DNA of 64,000 nt, taken from Bradyrhizobium sp. 132 (GTDB lineage: Bacteria; Pseudomonadota; Alphaproteobacteria; Rhizobiales; Xanthobacteraceae). Shown piece by piece: positions 18,242 through 27,344 of this stretch. A program made the translations under genes and the position numbers. Location: positions 57,526-121,525 of the forward strand of contig NZ_JADPKY010000178.1 in the NCBI RefSeq assembly GCF_023074185.1, written 5' to 3'. The stretch's first letter is position 1, and every line of letters begins with the position of its first letter. The notes under the pieces are model-generated. The model had not been told where the DNA came from and searched no databases. It saw only the letters and a program-made list of their open reading frames with translations.

Positions 18242-18280
18242 CAGTTCTGAAATGCCAATTCCGCAGCAGTTCTGAAATGC
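18242..18280. repeat. 14-bp direct repeat, 25-bp period
   Basis: CAGTTCTGAAATGC occurs at 18242-18255 and again at 18267-18280. It lies just 5' of tRNA-Cys beside pseudogene remnants. It could be a leftover of a slipped duplication; no function is evident. Confidence 0.4.
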
Positions 18281-18332
18281 ATGTGCGCGCTTCGTTCTTG
18301 CGCAGCCTGCGGCGGCGTGATTTGGCAGGGCG

Positions 18333-18503
18333 ATGACCGACGATCTCTCCATGCGCCGGAACGTCATCGGCGGCGAAACCGCACCGGATGACTACGACGT
18401 AATCTGGGACGAGCTCACGATCGGCCGCATCTTCAAGCAGGTCGGTGCCGGCACCGCCTTGATCAGATGGCCCGACGCCACGAAGATGTTTGAGCGTTCC
18501 TGA
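18333..18503 (+). pseudogene. 5' remnant of a small rhizobial hypothetical gene
   Basis: An open frame of 56 codons starts MTDDLSMRRNVIGGETAPDD and continues DYDVIWDELTIGRIFKQ. This resembles, from memory, the N-terminal half of a small protein common in rhizobia (pattern V-I-W-x-x-L-x-I-G-R-I-x-K followed by a Trp/Cys-rich half). After about residue 36 it runs into sequence that codes for a permease on the other strand, so the family's C-terminal half is missing. Probably not functional. Confidence 0.5.
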
Positions 18504-18790
18504 AGCGTCGTCGCAATCAGGGTCCAGACGATCAGGCCGACGGCGAAGGGCGGCAGAAAGCTCGTGACGTCCTGCTTGAACAGTGCCGCATAGACCGTAC
18601 CGACGCTGGCAATGGTCGCCGCGAGCGTCAGAGTGATCCAGAGCGGGCCGATCACGGTGCGTCGATAGCGCAGCGAAATGTCCATCAGGGCGAGCGTGCC
18701 CCAACGATCGAACCGCGCCGCCTGGCCAAGGATCTCCTTCGCTGCAAGCTGAATTCGACGGCCCCTTCCGCTCCCGGCGCTGCGATGGTG
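18440..18790 (-). pseudogene. Remnant of a polysaccharide ABC-transporter permease (ABC-2/Wzm-like)
   Basis: The minus strand reads AAKEILGQAARFDRWGTLAL and then MDISLRYRRTVIGPLWITL plus a hydrophobic segment and FLPPFAVGLIVWTLIATTLQ. This is the N-terminal region and first transmembrane helices of an ABC-2 type exporter permease for polysaccharide or O-antigen. The reading ends abruptly after HLIKAVPAP near 18440, where unrelated opposite-strand sequence begins. At least half the permease is missing and no ATPase gene is adjacent. Confidence 0.65.
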
Positions 18791-18883
18791 CGACAGGATA
18801 GCAGATCGCGGCCTGTTGGCCGATCGTCTCTATCCGTCCGCCCCTCGCGGGGCAATCGACCGTACGAATGATCCACGCCGAAG

Positions 18884-19618
18884 TCAGGCTCGCTTGCCCC
18901 GCCGGACACCGCGCCGCCGGTCCTTGGCCACCCGCTTTGGCGCCAATTCGGGCATCTCGGTCTGGACCTCGCGGTAGCGTGTTAACATCCGTTCAAAACT
19001 GGCATTGAGCGTCTCGGCGATGTCGGGGCGCTTCTCCAGACCGGAGAAGATCGTCGCGGCGGCCTCGATGGTCGACAGTCCGTCCTTCCGCGGCTCCTTG
19101 CGCAGGCGCCCGTAGCGCGAGGGGGCGGCCGGATTAAGGATGACACGCTGGCATTTCAGCATCCAGGGGTTACGCCACCACAGTGCCTTGGCCTGGCTCC
19201 ATGTGCCGTCCAGCAGCACCACGCCTTCGAGCTTGCCGAGGAGCGCTCGCTGGTTGTCCGCGACCTCGCCCTTGCGGTTGAGCGCCAGGATTTCGCCCTC
19301 GGCCCCGAGATCGGCGGCGTGCGCCGACCCGAGATAGAGCACGGCCCAATACGAGGCGTTCTCGATCGGTTGCCCCAGCGCCTTGGACAGGCTCGGCCAG
19401 GACAGGCCGACGCGCAAGGTGGCATCGGCGAAATGCTTCGCAAGCAGCCGGGCGGTTCCGAGTGCCCTGTCCTGCTCCTGCGGATGCTGCAGGATCAGGA
19501 GCCCAAGGCGGTTCTTAAGCGGCGTGACGCTGTCGCAGATGCACAGCGGCATCGGCTTCTGGCAGTGCGGGCATTCAGGGATCGGATCGGCCGGCGTGGC
19601 GGCGGTGAGGTTCGACAT
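18884..19618 (-). CDS. DTW-domain protein, probable tRNA-uridine aminocarboxypropyltransferase
   Basis: The family (TapT/YfiP in E. coli) adds a 3-amino-3-carboxypropyl group from SAM to uridine in tRNA. The protein opens with a zinc-binding stretch (CPHCQKPMPLCICD) and carries the signature as LLDGTWSQAKALWWRNPWM, then SRYGRLRKEP. From the ATG at 19618 it is 244 aa; an earlier ATG at 19654 would add 12 basic residues. The C-terminus is Arg/Lys-rich (KDRRRGVRRGKRA), suited to RNA binding. It closely follows the RND operon but is unrelated to it. Confidence 0.85.
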   Translation of the reverse strand: MSNLTAATPADPIPECPHCQKPMPLCICDSVTPLKNRLGLLILQHPQEQDRALGTARLLAKHFADATLRVGLSWPSLSKALGQPIENASYWAVLYLGSAHAADLGAEGEILALNRKGEVADNQRALLGKLEGVVLLDGTWSQAKALWWRNPWMLKCQRVILNPAAPSRYGRLRKEPRKDGLSTIEAAATIFSGLEKRPDIAETLNASFERMLTRYREVQTEMPELAPKRVAKDRRRGVRRGKRA

Positions 19619-19659
19619 GGCCGCCGCTATACGCTTTGCACGGCGGTTCAACAACCTGC

Positions 19660-22600
19660 CTATTCAGCCGGCGCGGCCAGCGGGCGCGGCTCGGAGCGCC
19701 GGCGCAGGCGGTCGATCAGCAGGTAGATCACGGGCGTGGTGTAGAGTGTCAGGATCTGGGAGACGAACAGCCCGCCGATGATGGTGATGCCGAGCGGACG
19801 GCGCAGCTCCGTGCCGGGGCCGGTCGCGACCACCAGCGGAATGCCGGCGAACAATGCCGCCATGGTCGTCATCAGGATCGGGCGGAAGCGCGCCTGGCAG
19901 GCCTCGAAGATCGCCTCCGCCGAGGACAGGCCGCGCTGGCGCTCGGCGTCGAGCGCGAAATCCACCATCATGATGCCGTTCTTCTTGACGATGCCGATCA
20001 ACAGGATGATGCCGACGAAGGCGATCACCGTCAGCGGCGTATTCGTGATCTGAAGTGCAAGAAGAGCGCCGAGGCCCGCCGAGGGCAGCGTCGAGATGAT
20101 CGTGAGCGGATGGGCGAGGCTCTCGTAGAGCACGCCGAGCACGATATACATCGCCACCAGCGCGCCAAGGATCAGGAGCGGCTGGCGGCCGCTGGTCTTG
20201 GCGAAATCGCCGGCGTTGCCGTCAAAACTGCCGCGGATGCCTTCCGGCATGTGCAATTCCTCGACCGCGCGCTGGATGCTTTGCGTTGCGGCCTGGATCT
20301 GCACGTCCGGCAGCAGGTTGAACGACACCGTGGTCGATGGGAACGACTGCGAATGATAGACCGCGAGCGCGGCGAGCCCGCGCGTCGCATGCACCACGGC
20401 CGACAGCGGCACCTGCGCGTCGCCCGCGCCGGCGACATAGATGCGTTCGAGGTTGGATGGGTCGACCTGGAATTTCGGATCGATCTCCAGCACGGTCATG
20501 TACTGGTTGCGCTGGGTGTAGATAATCCCGATCTGCCGCTGCGAGAAGGCGTTGTTGAGCGCGTTGTCGATGTCCTGGACACGGACGCCGAGTGCCGAGG
20601 CCTTCTGGCGGTCGATGGACAGGGTCAGTTGAAGTCCGCCGGGATCGCGGTCGCTGGAGATATCGGTGATGCCCTCCACGCTCTCCATGCGCTTGGCCAC
20701 AATGGGAGCCCACTTCTGCAACAGGCCGAGATCGGTGCTGGTCAGCGTGTACTGATAGTCGGAATCGCTCTGTCGGCCGCCGGCGCGCACGTCCTGGGCG
20801 GCGAACATGAAGAGGCGGATGCCGGGCACCGGGTACAGGGCGCGCCTGAGACGGTCGATCACCACCTGGGTCGAGACGTGGTCGCGCTCCTCCGGCGGCT
20901 TCAGGCTGATGTACATGATGCCGCGATTGGACGTCGCGCCGCCCGGCCCGCCGCCGCTGCCGACGGTCGAGCCGATGCCGGCCACGGCCGGGTCCTGCAT
21001 CACAATGTCGGCGAGCCGCTGCTGCAGGCTCAGCATCGACTGAAAGGAGATGTCGGCCGAGGCGCGCGTCGCGCCGATGACGAAGCCGGAATCGTCGGTC
21101 GGGAAATAGCCCTTGGGGATCTTGATGTAGAGCGTGATTGTGAGGCCGATGGTGGCGAAGAACACCAGCAGCGTCAGCAGCGGATATTCGAGAACAGTGC
21201 GCAGGGTGCGGGTATAGAACGCGACGATGCGCGACAGCGAGCCTTCGATGATGCGGTCGAACAGGGTCGCCGTCCCGGACGTGGCCTCCCGAATGTAATG
21301 CGCGCAGATCATCGGCGTCACCGTGAGCGACACCAGGGTCGAGACCAGGATCGCGAAGGTCAGCGTCAGCGAGAACTCGCGCAGCAGCCGGCCGACGATG
21401 CCGTCCATGAAGATCAGCGGCGTGAAGGCCGCGATCAGCGACAGGCTGATCGACACAACGGTGAAGCCGATCTGCCGGGCCCCGTCCAATGCCGCCTGGA
21501 GCGGCCGCATGCCGTGCTCGAGATTGCGGTACATGTTCTCGATCATGACGATGGCGTCATCGACCACGAAGCCGACGGAGATCGCCAGCGCCATCAGCGA
21601 CAGATTGTCGATCGAGAAGCCCGCGACCCACATGCCGGCGCAGGTCCCGGCCAGCGCCAGCGGCACGGAGATTCCAGCCGCGATCGTCGGCGTCAGCCGC
21701 CGCAGGAACACGAACACGACGACCATCACCAGGATGGCGGTCGCGAGCAAGGTCCACTGCATGTCGAGCACGCTGGCGCGGATCGTGCTGGTGCGATCGA
21801 CCAAGGTGGAAATATCGACGCCGGCCGGGATCCATTGCTTCAACTCGGGGATCAGCGCCTTCACCCGGTCGACGGTGTCGATGACGTTGGCATCGCCCTG
21901 CTTGGTGATCTGGATCAGCACCGCCGGCTGCTTGTTGAACCAGGCGATCGAGCGGGCGTTGCGGACGCCGTCCTCGATGTCGGCGACGTCGGCCAGCCGG
22001 ACGAAATTGCCGTTCGAGCTTTTGATGATGATGTCGCGGAACTCTTTCGCCGTTCGCATCTGCTTGTTGAGCGACAGCGTCTCGCTCTGGCGCTCGCCGT
22101 TGAAGATGCCGACGGGACCGAGCGGGTTGGCATTGATGATCGCGGTCCGCACGTCGTCGGTGGCGATGCCGGCGTTGGACAGCGCGACGGGGTTGAGCTG
22201 CACCCGCACCGCTGGCTGATCGGCGCCGGAAACCGTGACGTCGCCGACGCCCGGCACCTGCGAGATGCGCTGCGCCAGCACCGTATCGGCGACGTCGTAG
22301 ATCGCGCTCGCCGACAGCGTCTTCGAGGTCAGCGCCAGCACGAACACGGGGGCGCCGGCGGTGTTGGCCTTGCGGAAGCGCGGCAACGTCGGCAAATCGC
22401 TCGGCAGGTCGACTAGCGATGCGTTGATCGCCGCCTGCACGTCGCGCGCGGCCTTGTCGATGTTGCGGCCGATGTCGAACTGGAGCTGGATGTTGGTGGT
22501 GCCGAGCGACGACGTCGAAGTGATCTGGTTGATGCCCGCGATCTCGCCGAGCCGGCGCTCCAGCGGCGACGCAACAGTCGCGGCCATCACGGAGGGGTCG

Positions 22601-22764
22601 GCGCCCGGACGGCTGGCCGAGACGAAAACGGCCGGGAAATCGACGTTCGGGACCGAGGCGACGGGAAGGAACTCGTAGGCGACCCCACCCAGCAGGAACA
22701 ACCCGATCGACAGCAGCGTGGTCGCGACCGGGCGGCGGATGAAGGGCTCCGAGATCGATGCCAT
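19660..22764 (-). CDS. mdtC: RND multidrug efflux permease, MdtC-like
   Basis: Inner-membrane proton-driven pump subunit of 1034 aa starting MASISEPFIRRPVATTLLSI. The TM4 relay pair is in GFVVDDAIVMIENM and the TM10 lysine in IGIVKKNGIMMVDFAL; both are intact. Two large periplasmic loops with PN1/PC1-type motifs are present. The ATG at 22764 shares one base with the stop of the upstream RND gene (TGATG), so the two are translationally coupled. A much longer open frame exists upstream but lies over the neighbour in another frame. Two consecutive RND genes behind one adaptor match the heteromeric MdtBC pump. Confidence 0.9.
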   Translation of the reverse strand: MASISEPFIRRPVATTLLSIGLFLLGGVAYEFLPVASVPNVDFPAVFVSASRPGADPSVMAATVASPLERRLGEIAGINQITSTSSLGTTNIQLQFDIGRNIDKAARDVQAAINASLVDLPSDLPTLPRFRKANTAGAPVFVLALTSKTLSASAIYDVADTVLAQRISQVPGVGDVTVSGADQPAVRVQLNPVALSNAGIATDDVRTAIINANPLGPVGIFNGERQSETLSLNKQMRTAKEFRDIIIKSSNGNFVRLADVADIEDGVRNARSIAWFNKQPAVLIQITKQGDANVIDTVDRVKALIPELKQWIPAGVDISTLVDRTSTIRASVLDMQWTLLATAILVMVVVFVFLRRLTPTIAAGISVPLALAGTCAGMWVAGFSIDNLSLMALAISVGFVVDDAIVMIENMYRNLEHGMRPLQAALDGARQIGFTVVSISLSLIAAFTPLIFMDGIVGRLLREFSLTLTFAILVSTLVSLTVTPMICAHYIREATSGTATLFDRIIEGSLSRIVAFYTRTLRTVLEYPLLTLLVFFATIGLTITLYIKIPKGYFPTDDSGFVIGATRASADISFQSMLSLQQRLADIVMQDPAVAGIGSTVGSGGGPGGATSNRGIMYISLKPPEERDHVSTQVVIDRLRRALYPVPGIRLFMFAAQDVRAGGRQSDSDYQYTLTSTDLGLLQKWAPIVAKRMESVEGITDISSDRDPGGLQLTLSIDRQKASALGVRVQDIDNALNNAFSQRQIGIIYTQRNQYMTVLEIDPKFQVDPSNLERIYVAGAGDAQVPLSAVVHATRGLAALAVYHSQSFPSTTVSFNLLPDVQIQAATQSIQRAVEELHMPEGIRGSFDGNAGDFAKTSGRQPLLILGALVAMYIVLGVLYESLAHPLTIISTLPSAGLGALLALQITNTPLTVIAFVGIILLIGIVKKNGIMMVDFALDAERQRGLSSAEAIFEACQARFRPILMTTMAALFAGIPLVVATGPGTELRRPLGITIIGGLFVSQILTLYTTPVIYLLIDRLRRRSEPRPLAAPAE

Positions 22765-25700
22765 CACTGCATCCCCTCGGTCGCGCCCGCGACGGGCGGG
22801 CCGCCGGATTCCGCCGGCGGCAGCGCCTGCTCGAGGCGGCGGTTGATGCGGTCGAGCGCGAGGTAGATCACCGGCGTGGTGTAGAGCGTCAGCAACTGGC
22901 TCAGCAGCAAACCGCCGATGATGGAGATGCCGAGCGGAAAGCGCAGCTCGGCGCCGGTGCCGCTCTCGATCGCCAGCGGCAGCGCGCCGAACAGCGCGGC
23001 CAGCGTTGTCATCATGATCGGGCGGAAGCGCAGCAAGCAAGCCTGCACGATCGCCTCATGCGGCGGCATGCCTTGGTTGCGCTCCGCTTCCAGAGCGAAG
23101 TCGATCATCATGATCGCGTTCTTCTTGACGATGCCCATCAACAGGATGATGCCGATCAGGCCTATCACCGAGAGGTCCTGCCCGCACAGCATCAGCGCCA
23201 GGATCGCGCCGACGCCGGCTGACGGCAGCGTGGACAGGATCGTGATCGGGTGGATGTAGCTCTCATAGAGCACGCCGAGCACGATGTAGATCGTGATCAC
23301 CGCGGCGAGCAGCAGCCAGGGCTGGCCGGCAAGCGCCTTGGAGAATTCCGCGGCGTCGCCGGCATAGACGCCGACGATGCTGTTGGGCATCTCGATCCGG
23401 GTCTCGATGGTCTTCACGGCCTCGACGGCATCGCCGAGCGCCGCGCCCGGCGCGAGGTTGAAGCTGAGCGAGATCGACGGGAATTGCGCCTGGTGCGAGA
23501 TCGCCAGCGGTGCGGTGGTCCGGGTCAGCGTCGCGACGGCGGACAGCGGCACCTGCGCGTTGGGCGCGCCGGCGGTCGCGCTCGCCCCGCCCGGCAGATA
23601 AAGCTTCGACAGGACCGAGGGATCGCGCTGGTACATCGGCAGCGCTTCCAGCACCACGCGATACTGGTTGGCCTGGCCGTAGATGGTCGAGATCTGGCGC
23701 TGCGCGAAGGCGTCGTTGAGCGTGTCGGTGATGCCCTGCAGGCTGACGCCAAGCTGGCCGGCCCGCGTGCGGTCGACAGTGAGCTGCGCCCGCAATCCGC
23801 CTTCCTGCGCCTCCGAGGAGACGTCGCGGAACAGCGGATCGCGCCGCATCTCGGCGACCAGCTTGCGCGCCCATTCCGACACCAGCGCCGCGTCGGTGCC
23901 GGTCAGCGTGTACTGGTATTGCGAGCGGCTCGACTGGGTCGAGATCTGCACGTCCTGCACCGGCTGGAAATAAACGGTCATGCCGGGGATGCCTGATACC
24001 GTCTCCTTCAGCCGGGCGATAACCGCGCTGACATCGTCGCGCCGCTCGCCACGAGGTTTCAGCGTCATGACAAGTCGCCCGACATTGGTGGTCGGGTTGA
24101 CCGAGCCGGCGCCAATGACCGAGACCACGCCGGTCACATCAGGGTCGGCCTTGATGGCGTCGGCGGCCTCGCCCTGCCGCTTCTGCATCTCCGCGAACGA
24201 CACGTCGGCACCGGCTTCCGTCACCGCCGTGATCGAGGCGGTGTCCTGCAGCGGCAAAAAGCCCTTCGGCGCGACGACGTAGAGAACCAGGGTTGCCACC
24301 AGCGTAGCAAAAGTCACGACCAGCGTAGCGCGCTGACGTTCCAGCACCCACAGAAGCGTCCGGTGATAACCCTCGACGGTCCGGTCGATGAAGCGGCTGA
24401 TCGCAGCCAGTCCCGGTACCGCCAGTTCCTCATGAGCGTGCTTGAGCAGCCGCGAGCACATCATCGGCGTCAGCGTCAGCGAGACCACGGCCGAGGTCAC
24501 GACCGCGATCGTCAGCGTCAGCGCGAATTCGCGGAACATGCGACCCACAAGGCCCGACATGAACAACAGCGGGATGAACACCGCGATCAACGACACCGTC
24601 AGCGAGATCACGGTGAAGCCGATTTCGCTGGCGCCCTTGAGCGAAGCCTCCATCGCGCCGTCGCCGTTCTCCATGTGACGGACGATGTTCTCGATCATCA
24701 CGATGGCATCGTCGACGACGAAGCCGGTGCCGATCGTGAGTGCCATCAGCGACAGATTGTCGAGGCTGAAGCCGGCGAAATACATGATGCCGAAGCTGGT
24801 GATCAGCGACAGCGGCAGCGCTACGCCGGCGATCAGCGTGGCGCGTAGCGAGCGCAGGAACAGCAGCACCACCAGCGTCACCAGCACGACGCTCAGCATC
24901 AGCGTGAACTGCACGTCGCGGACCGAGGCACGGATGGTGACGGTGCGATCGGAGACGATGGTGAGGTTCACCCCGGCCGGAATAGCGCGCTGGACCTTTG
25001 GGATTTCCGCGCGGATCTGGCTGACGACGTCGATCACATTGGCGCCGGGCTGACGCTGGATGTCGATAATGACGGCAGGCGAACCCTGGTACCAGCCGCC
25101 GGTGCGGTCGTTCTCCAGCCCGTCGACGATCTGCGCGACGTCGGCGATGGTGACAGGCGAGCCGTTGCGGTACGCGATGATCACAGGCTTGTAGGCGTCG
25201 GCGGCGGCGATCTGGTCGTTGGCGGCGATGATGTAGGATTGCTGCGCGCCGTCGAGCGAGCCTTTCGGCCCCGAGACGTTGGCATTGGCGATCGCGGTGC
25301 GCAGATCCTCCATGGCGATGCCATAGGCAGCCAACCGCGCCAGATCCGCCTGGATGCGAACCGCCGGCTTCAGCCCGCCGAGCACCGAGACCCGTCCGAC
25401 GCCGGAGATCTGGCTCAAACGTTGCGCCAAAAGCGTGTCGGCGATGTCGCTCATCGCCCGCATCGAGATCGTGTCGGAGCGAAGCGCCAAAGTCATCACC
25501 GGCGCATCGGCCGGATTCACCTTGGCGTAGGTCGGCGGATAAGGCAGCGTTTTTGGCAAGACGCCGGCCGCGGCATTGATCGCGGCCTGGACATCCTGGG
25601 TCGCACCGTCGATGTCGCGGTTGAGATCGAACTGGAGCGATATCTGGCTGACGCCGAACGAACTCGTCGAGTTCATCGCCGACAGCGACGGGATCTGGCC

Positions 25701-25913
25701 GAGCTGCCGCTCCAGCGGCGCGGTGATCAGCGAGGCGATCACGTCGGGGCTCGCGCCGGGCAATTGCGTCGTCACCTGCACGGTCGGGAAGTCGACCTGC
25801 GGCAACGCAGAGACCGGCAGCGCGAAATAGCCCAGCAGCCCGCCGATCAGAAGCGCGATGCCAAGCAGCGAGGTCGCGATCGGCCGTCGGATGAAGGGTT
25901 CGGAGACGCCCAT
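22764..25913 (-). CDS. mdtB: RND multidrug efflux permease, MdtB-like
   Basis: Second pump subunit, 1049 aa, starting MGVSEPFIRRPIATSLLGIA. It keeps the relay residues in GFVVDDAIVMIENI and MGIVKKNAIMMIDFAL and the usual twelve membrane segments in two homologous halves. It follows the adaptor gene by 36 bases and overlaps its partner. In E. coli MdtB and MdtC form a 2:1 trimer exporting bile salts, novobiocin and similar compounds; rhizobial relatives are often linked to plant antimicrobials. Substrate here is unknown. Confidence 0.9.
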   Translation of the reverse strand: MGVSEPFIRRPIATSLLGIALLIGGLLGYFALPVSALPQVDFPTVQVTTQLPGASPDVIASLITAPLERQLGQIPSLSAMNSTSSFGVSQISLQFDLNRDIDGATQDVQAAINAAAGVLPKTLPYPPTYAKVNPADAPVMTLALRSDTISMRAMSDIADTLLAQRLSQISGVGRVSVLGGLKPAVRIQADLARLAAYGIAMEDLRTAIANANVSGPKGSLDGAQQSYIIAANDQIAAADAYKPVIIAYRNGSPVTIADVAQIVDGLENDRTGGWYQGSPAVIIDIQRQPGANVIDVVSQIRAEIPKVQRAIPAGVNLTIVSDRTVTIRASVRDVQFTLMLSVVLVTLVVLLFLRSLRATLIAGVALPLSLITSFGIMYFAGFSLDNLSLMALTIGTGFVVDDAIVMIENIVRHMENGDGAMEASLKGASEIGFTVISLTVSLIAVFIPLLFMSGLVGRMFREFALTLTIAVVTSAVVSLTLTPMMCSRLLKHAHEELAVPGLAAISRFIDRTVEGYHRTLLWVLERQRATLVVTFATLVATLVLYVVAPKGFLPLQDTASITAVTEAGADVSFAEMQKRQGEAADAIKADPDVTGVVSVIGAGSVNPTTNVGRLVMTLKPRGERRDDVSAVIARLKETVSGIPGMTVYFQPVQDVQISTQSSRSQYQYTLTGTDAALVSEWARKLVAEMRRDPLFRDVSSEAQEGGLRAQLTVDRTRAGQLGVSLQGITDTLNDAFAQRQISTIYGQANQYRVVLEALPMYQRDPSVLSKLYLPGGASATAGAPNAQVPLSAVATLTRTTAPLAISHQAQFPSISLSFNLAPGAALGDAVEAVKTIETRIEMPNSIVGVYAGDAAEFSKALAGQPWLLLAAVITIYIVLGVLYESYIHPITILSTLPSAGVGAILALMLCGQDLSVIGLIGIILLMGIVKKNAIMMIDFALEAERNQGMPPHEAIVQACLLRFRPIMMTTLAALFGALPLAIESGTGAELRFPLGISIIGGLLLSQLLTLYTTPVIYLALDRINRRLEQALPPAESGGPPVAGATEGMQ

Positions 25914-25949
25914 GGGATACGCCTGCCGCTCAGGCGGCTGTTGTCGGGA

Positions 25950-27344
25950 TCATGGCTGCTTGGCTCCACTTCCCGATGCTCCCGGCCCTGGTGCCGGTCC
26001 GGTCTGGCCCTTCTGGTCGCCTTCGCTGCTCTTCCGCTTGGCGCGAAACTCGCCGTCCTTGCCTTGTCCGTCCTTCTGGCCGTCTTTTGCACCATCCTTC
26101 TTCTGACCATCCGGCCCGCGCGAGCGCTTGCGCGGTGCGAGATCGGCCGACGGGGTCTGGTCGTCGCGGCCGATGACCACCTTGGAGCCGTCGGACAGAT
26201 TGGCAAAGCCCGTGGTGACGACCTTGTCGGTCGCCGACAGGCCGCTCGCAATGACGGCGTCATGCTCGTTCTGCTGTGTCACCGTCACGGGCTTGGCCGA
26301 GACGACATTGTCCTCGCTGATGACATAGCTGAAGGTGCCGATCGGTCCGCGCTGCACGGCCGAGGTCGGCACCACCAGTGCCTGCATCAAGGTCTCGACC
26401 TTGAGGCGGACATTGACGAACTGGCCCGGCCAGACCTGGTAATTGGCGTTGGGGAATTCGGCCTTGAGCTTGAGCGTGCCGGTGGTCTGATCGACCTGGT
26501 TGTCGATGCCTGTGAGCTTGCCGCTGTCGATCACGGTGATGCCGTCATTGCCGAATACGTCGACCGCAAGCGTGCCCTTCGACGCGGCCGCGTTGACCCG
26601 CATGATCTGCTGTTGCGGCAGGCTGAACCACACCGCGATCGGCTGCAATTGCGTGATGACGACGAGGCCCGTGATGTCGGAGGCGTGGATGATGTTGCCC
26701 TGGTCGACCTGGCGCAGGCCGGCTCGACCCGAGAGCGGCGCCACGATCTTGGTGTAGCTCAGCGTCGCCGCTGCATTGTCGATCGCGGCCTGGTCGGCCT
26801 TCACCAGCGCCTCGGTCTGTGCGACCAGTGCGCGCTGGGTGTCGGCTTGCTGCTTGGAGCCGGCGTTGGACGCAGCCAACTGCTCGTAGCGTGTGAGGTC
26901 GATACGCTGGTTGGCGAGCTGGGCCTGGTCCTGCGCCTTCTTGGCAACGACCTGGTCATACGTCGCCTGATAGAGCGCCGGGTCGATCTCGCCAAGCACG
27001 TCGCCCTTCTTGACCTCCTGGCCTTCCGTGAAGTTGACCGCGATCAGCTTGCCGTCGACCTGCGAGCGCACGGTCACGGTGTTGAGTGCGCGGATCGCGC
27101 CGACGCCGTCGAGATAGACAGGAACGTCCTGGACTCGCGGGCTCGCCGCCAGCACCGGCACCGGCAGATCGGGCCGCTGGTTGCGGTTGTTCGCCTGCGG
27201 CTGCTGATGCGTAGCGGTCCAGCCGAGATAGCCAAGCCCGCCGAGGATCGCGAGCGTGATCAGGGTCATGACGAAGCCGCGGCCGCGCGACTTTTTCGCC
27301 GTCCCTTCTTTCGCGCCTTGCTTCGTGTCCGGCTTAAAGAGCAT
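25950..27344 (-). CDS. mdtA: RND periplasmic adaptor, MdtA-like
   Basis: Membrane-fusion protein linking the RND pumps to the outer-membrane channel. From the ATG at 27344 it has 464 aa: a basic N-terminus, one TM anchor (FVMTLITLAILGGLGYLGW), a biotinyl-lipoyl half-motif (VRSQVDGKLIAVNFTEGQEV), a coiled-coil hairpin, the second half-motif (KIVAPLSGRAGLRQVDQGN), and beta-barrel and proximal domains. The last 60 residues are low complexity, rich in Lys, Asp, Gly and Gln, which is unusual for the family. The start overlaps the OMF gene by 11 bases and has GGAG ten bases upstream. Confidence 0.9.
   Translation of the reverse strand: MLFKPDTKQGAKEGTAKKSRGRGFVMTLITLAILGGLGYLGWTATHQQPQANNRNQRPDLPVPVLAASPRVQDVPVYLDGVGAIRALNTVTVRSQVDGKLIAVNFTEGQEVKKGDVLGEIDPALYQATYDQVVAKKAQDQAQLANQRIDLTRYEQLAASNAGSKQQADTQRALVAQTEALVKADQAAIDNAAATLSYTKIVAPLSGRAGLRQVDQGNIIHASDITGLVVITQLQPIAVWFSLPQQQIMRVNAAASKGTLAVDVFGNDGITVIDSGKLTGIDNQVDQTTGTLKLKAEFPNANYQVWPGQFVNVRLKVETLMQALVVPTSAVQRGPIGTFSYVISEDNVVSAKPVTVTQQNEHDAVIASGLSATDKVVTTGFANLSDGSKVVIGRDDQTPSADLAPRKRSRGPDGQKKDGAKDGQKDGQGKDGEFRAKRKSSEGDQKGQTGPAPGPGASGSGAKQP

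Noticed and set aside
19636..22416. Plus-strand open frame of 926 codons opposite the RND pump
   Set aside because: Antisense shadow of mdtC; composition is Arg/Asp/His/Gln-rich without domains.
22765..23040. N-terminal extension of the MdtC-like protein
   Set aside because: The added 92 residues are out-of-frame reading of the MdtB-like gene and Arg-rich. The proper RND N-terminus MASISEPFIRRP starts at 22764.
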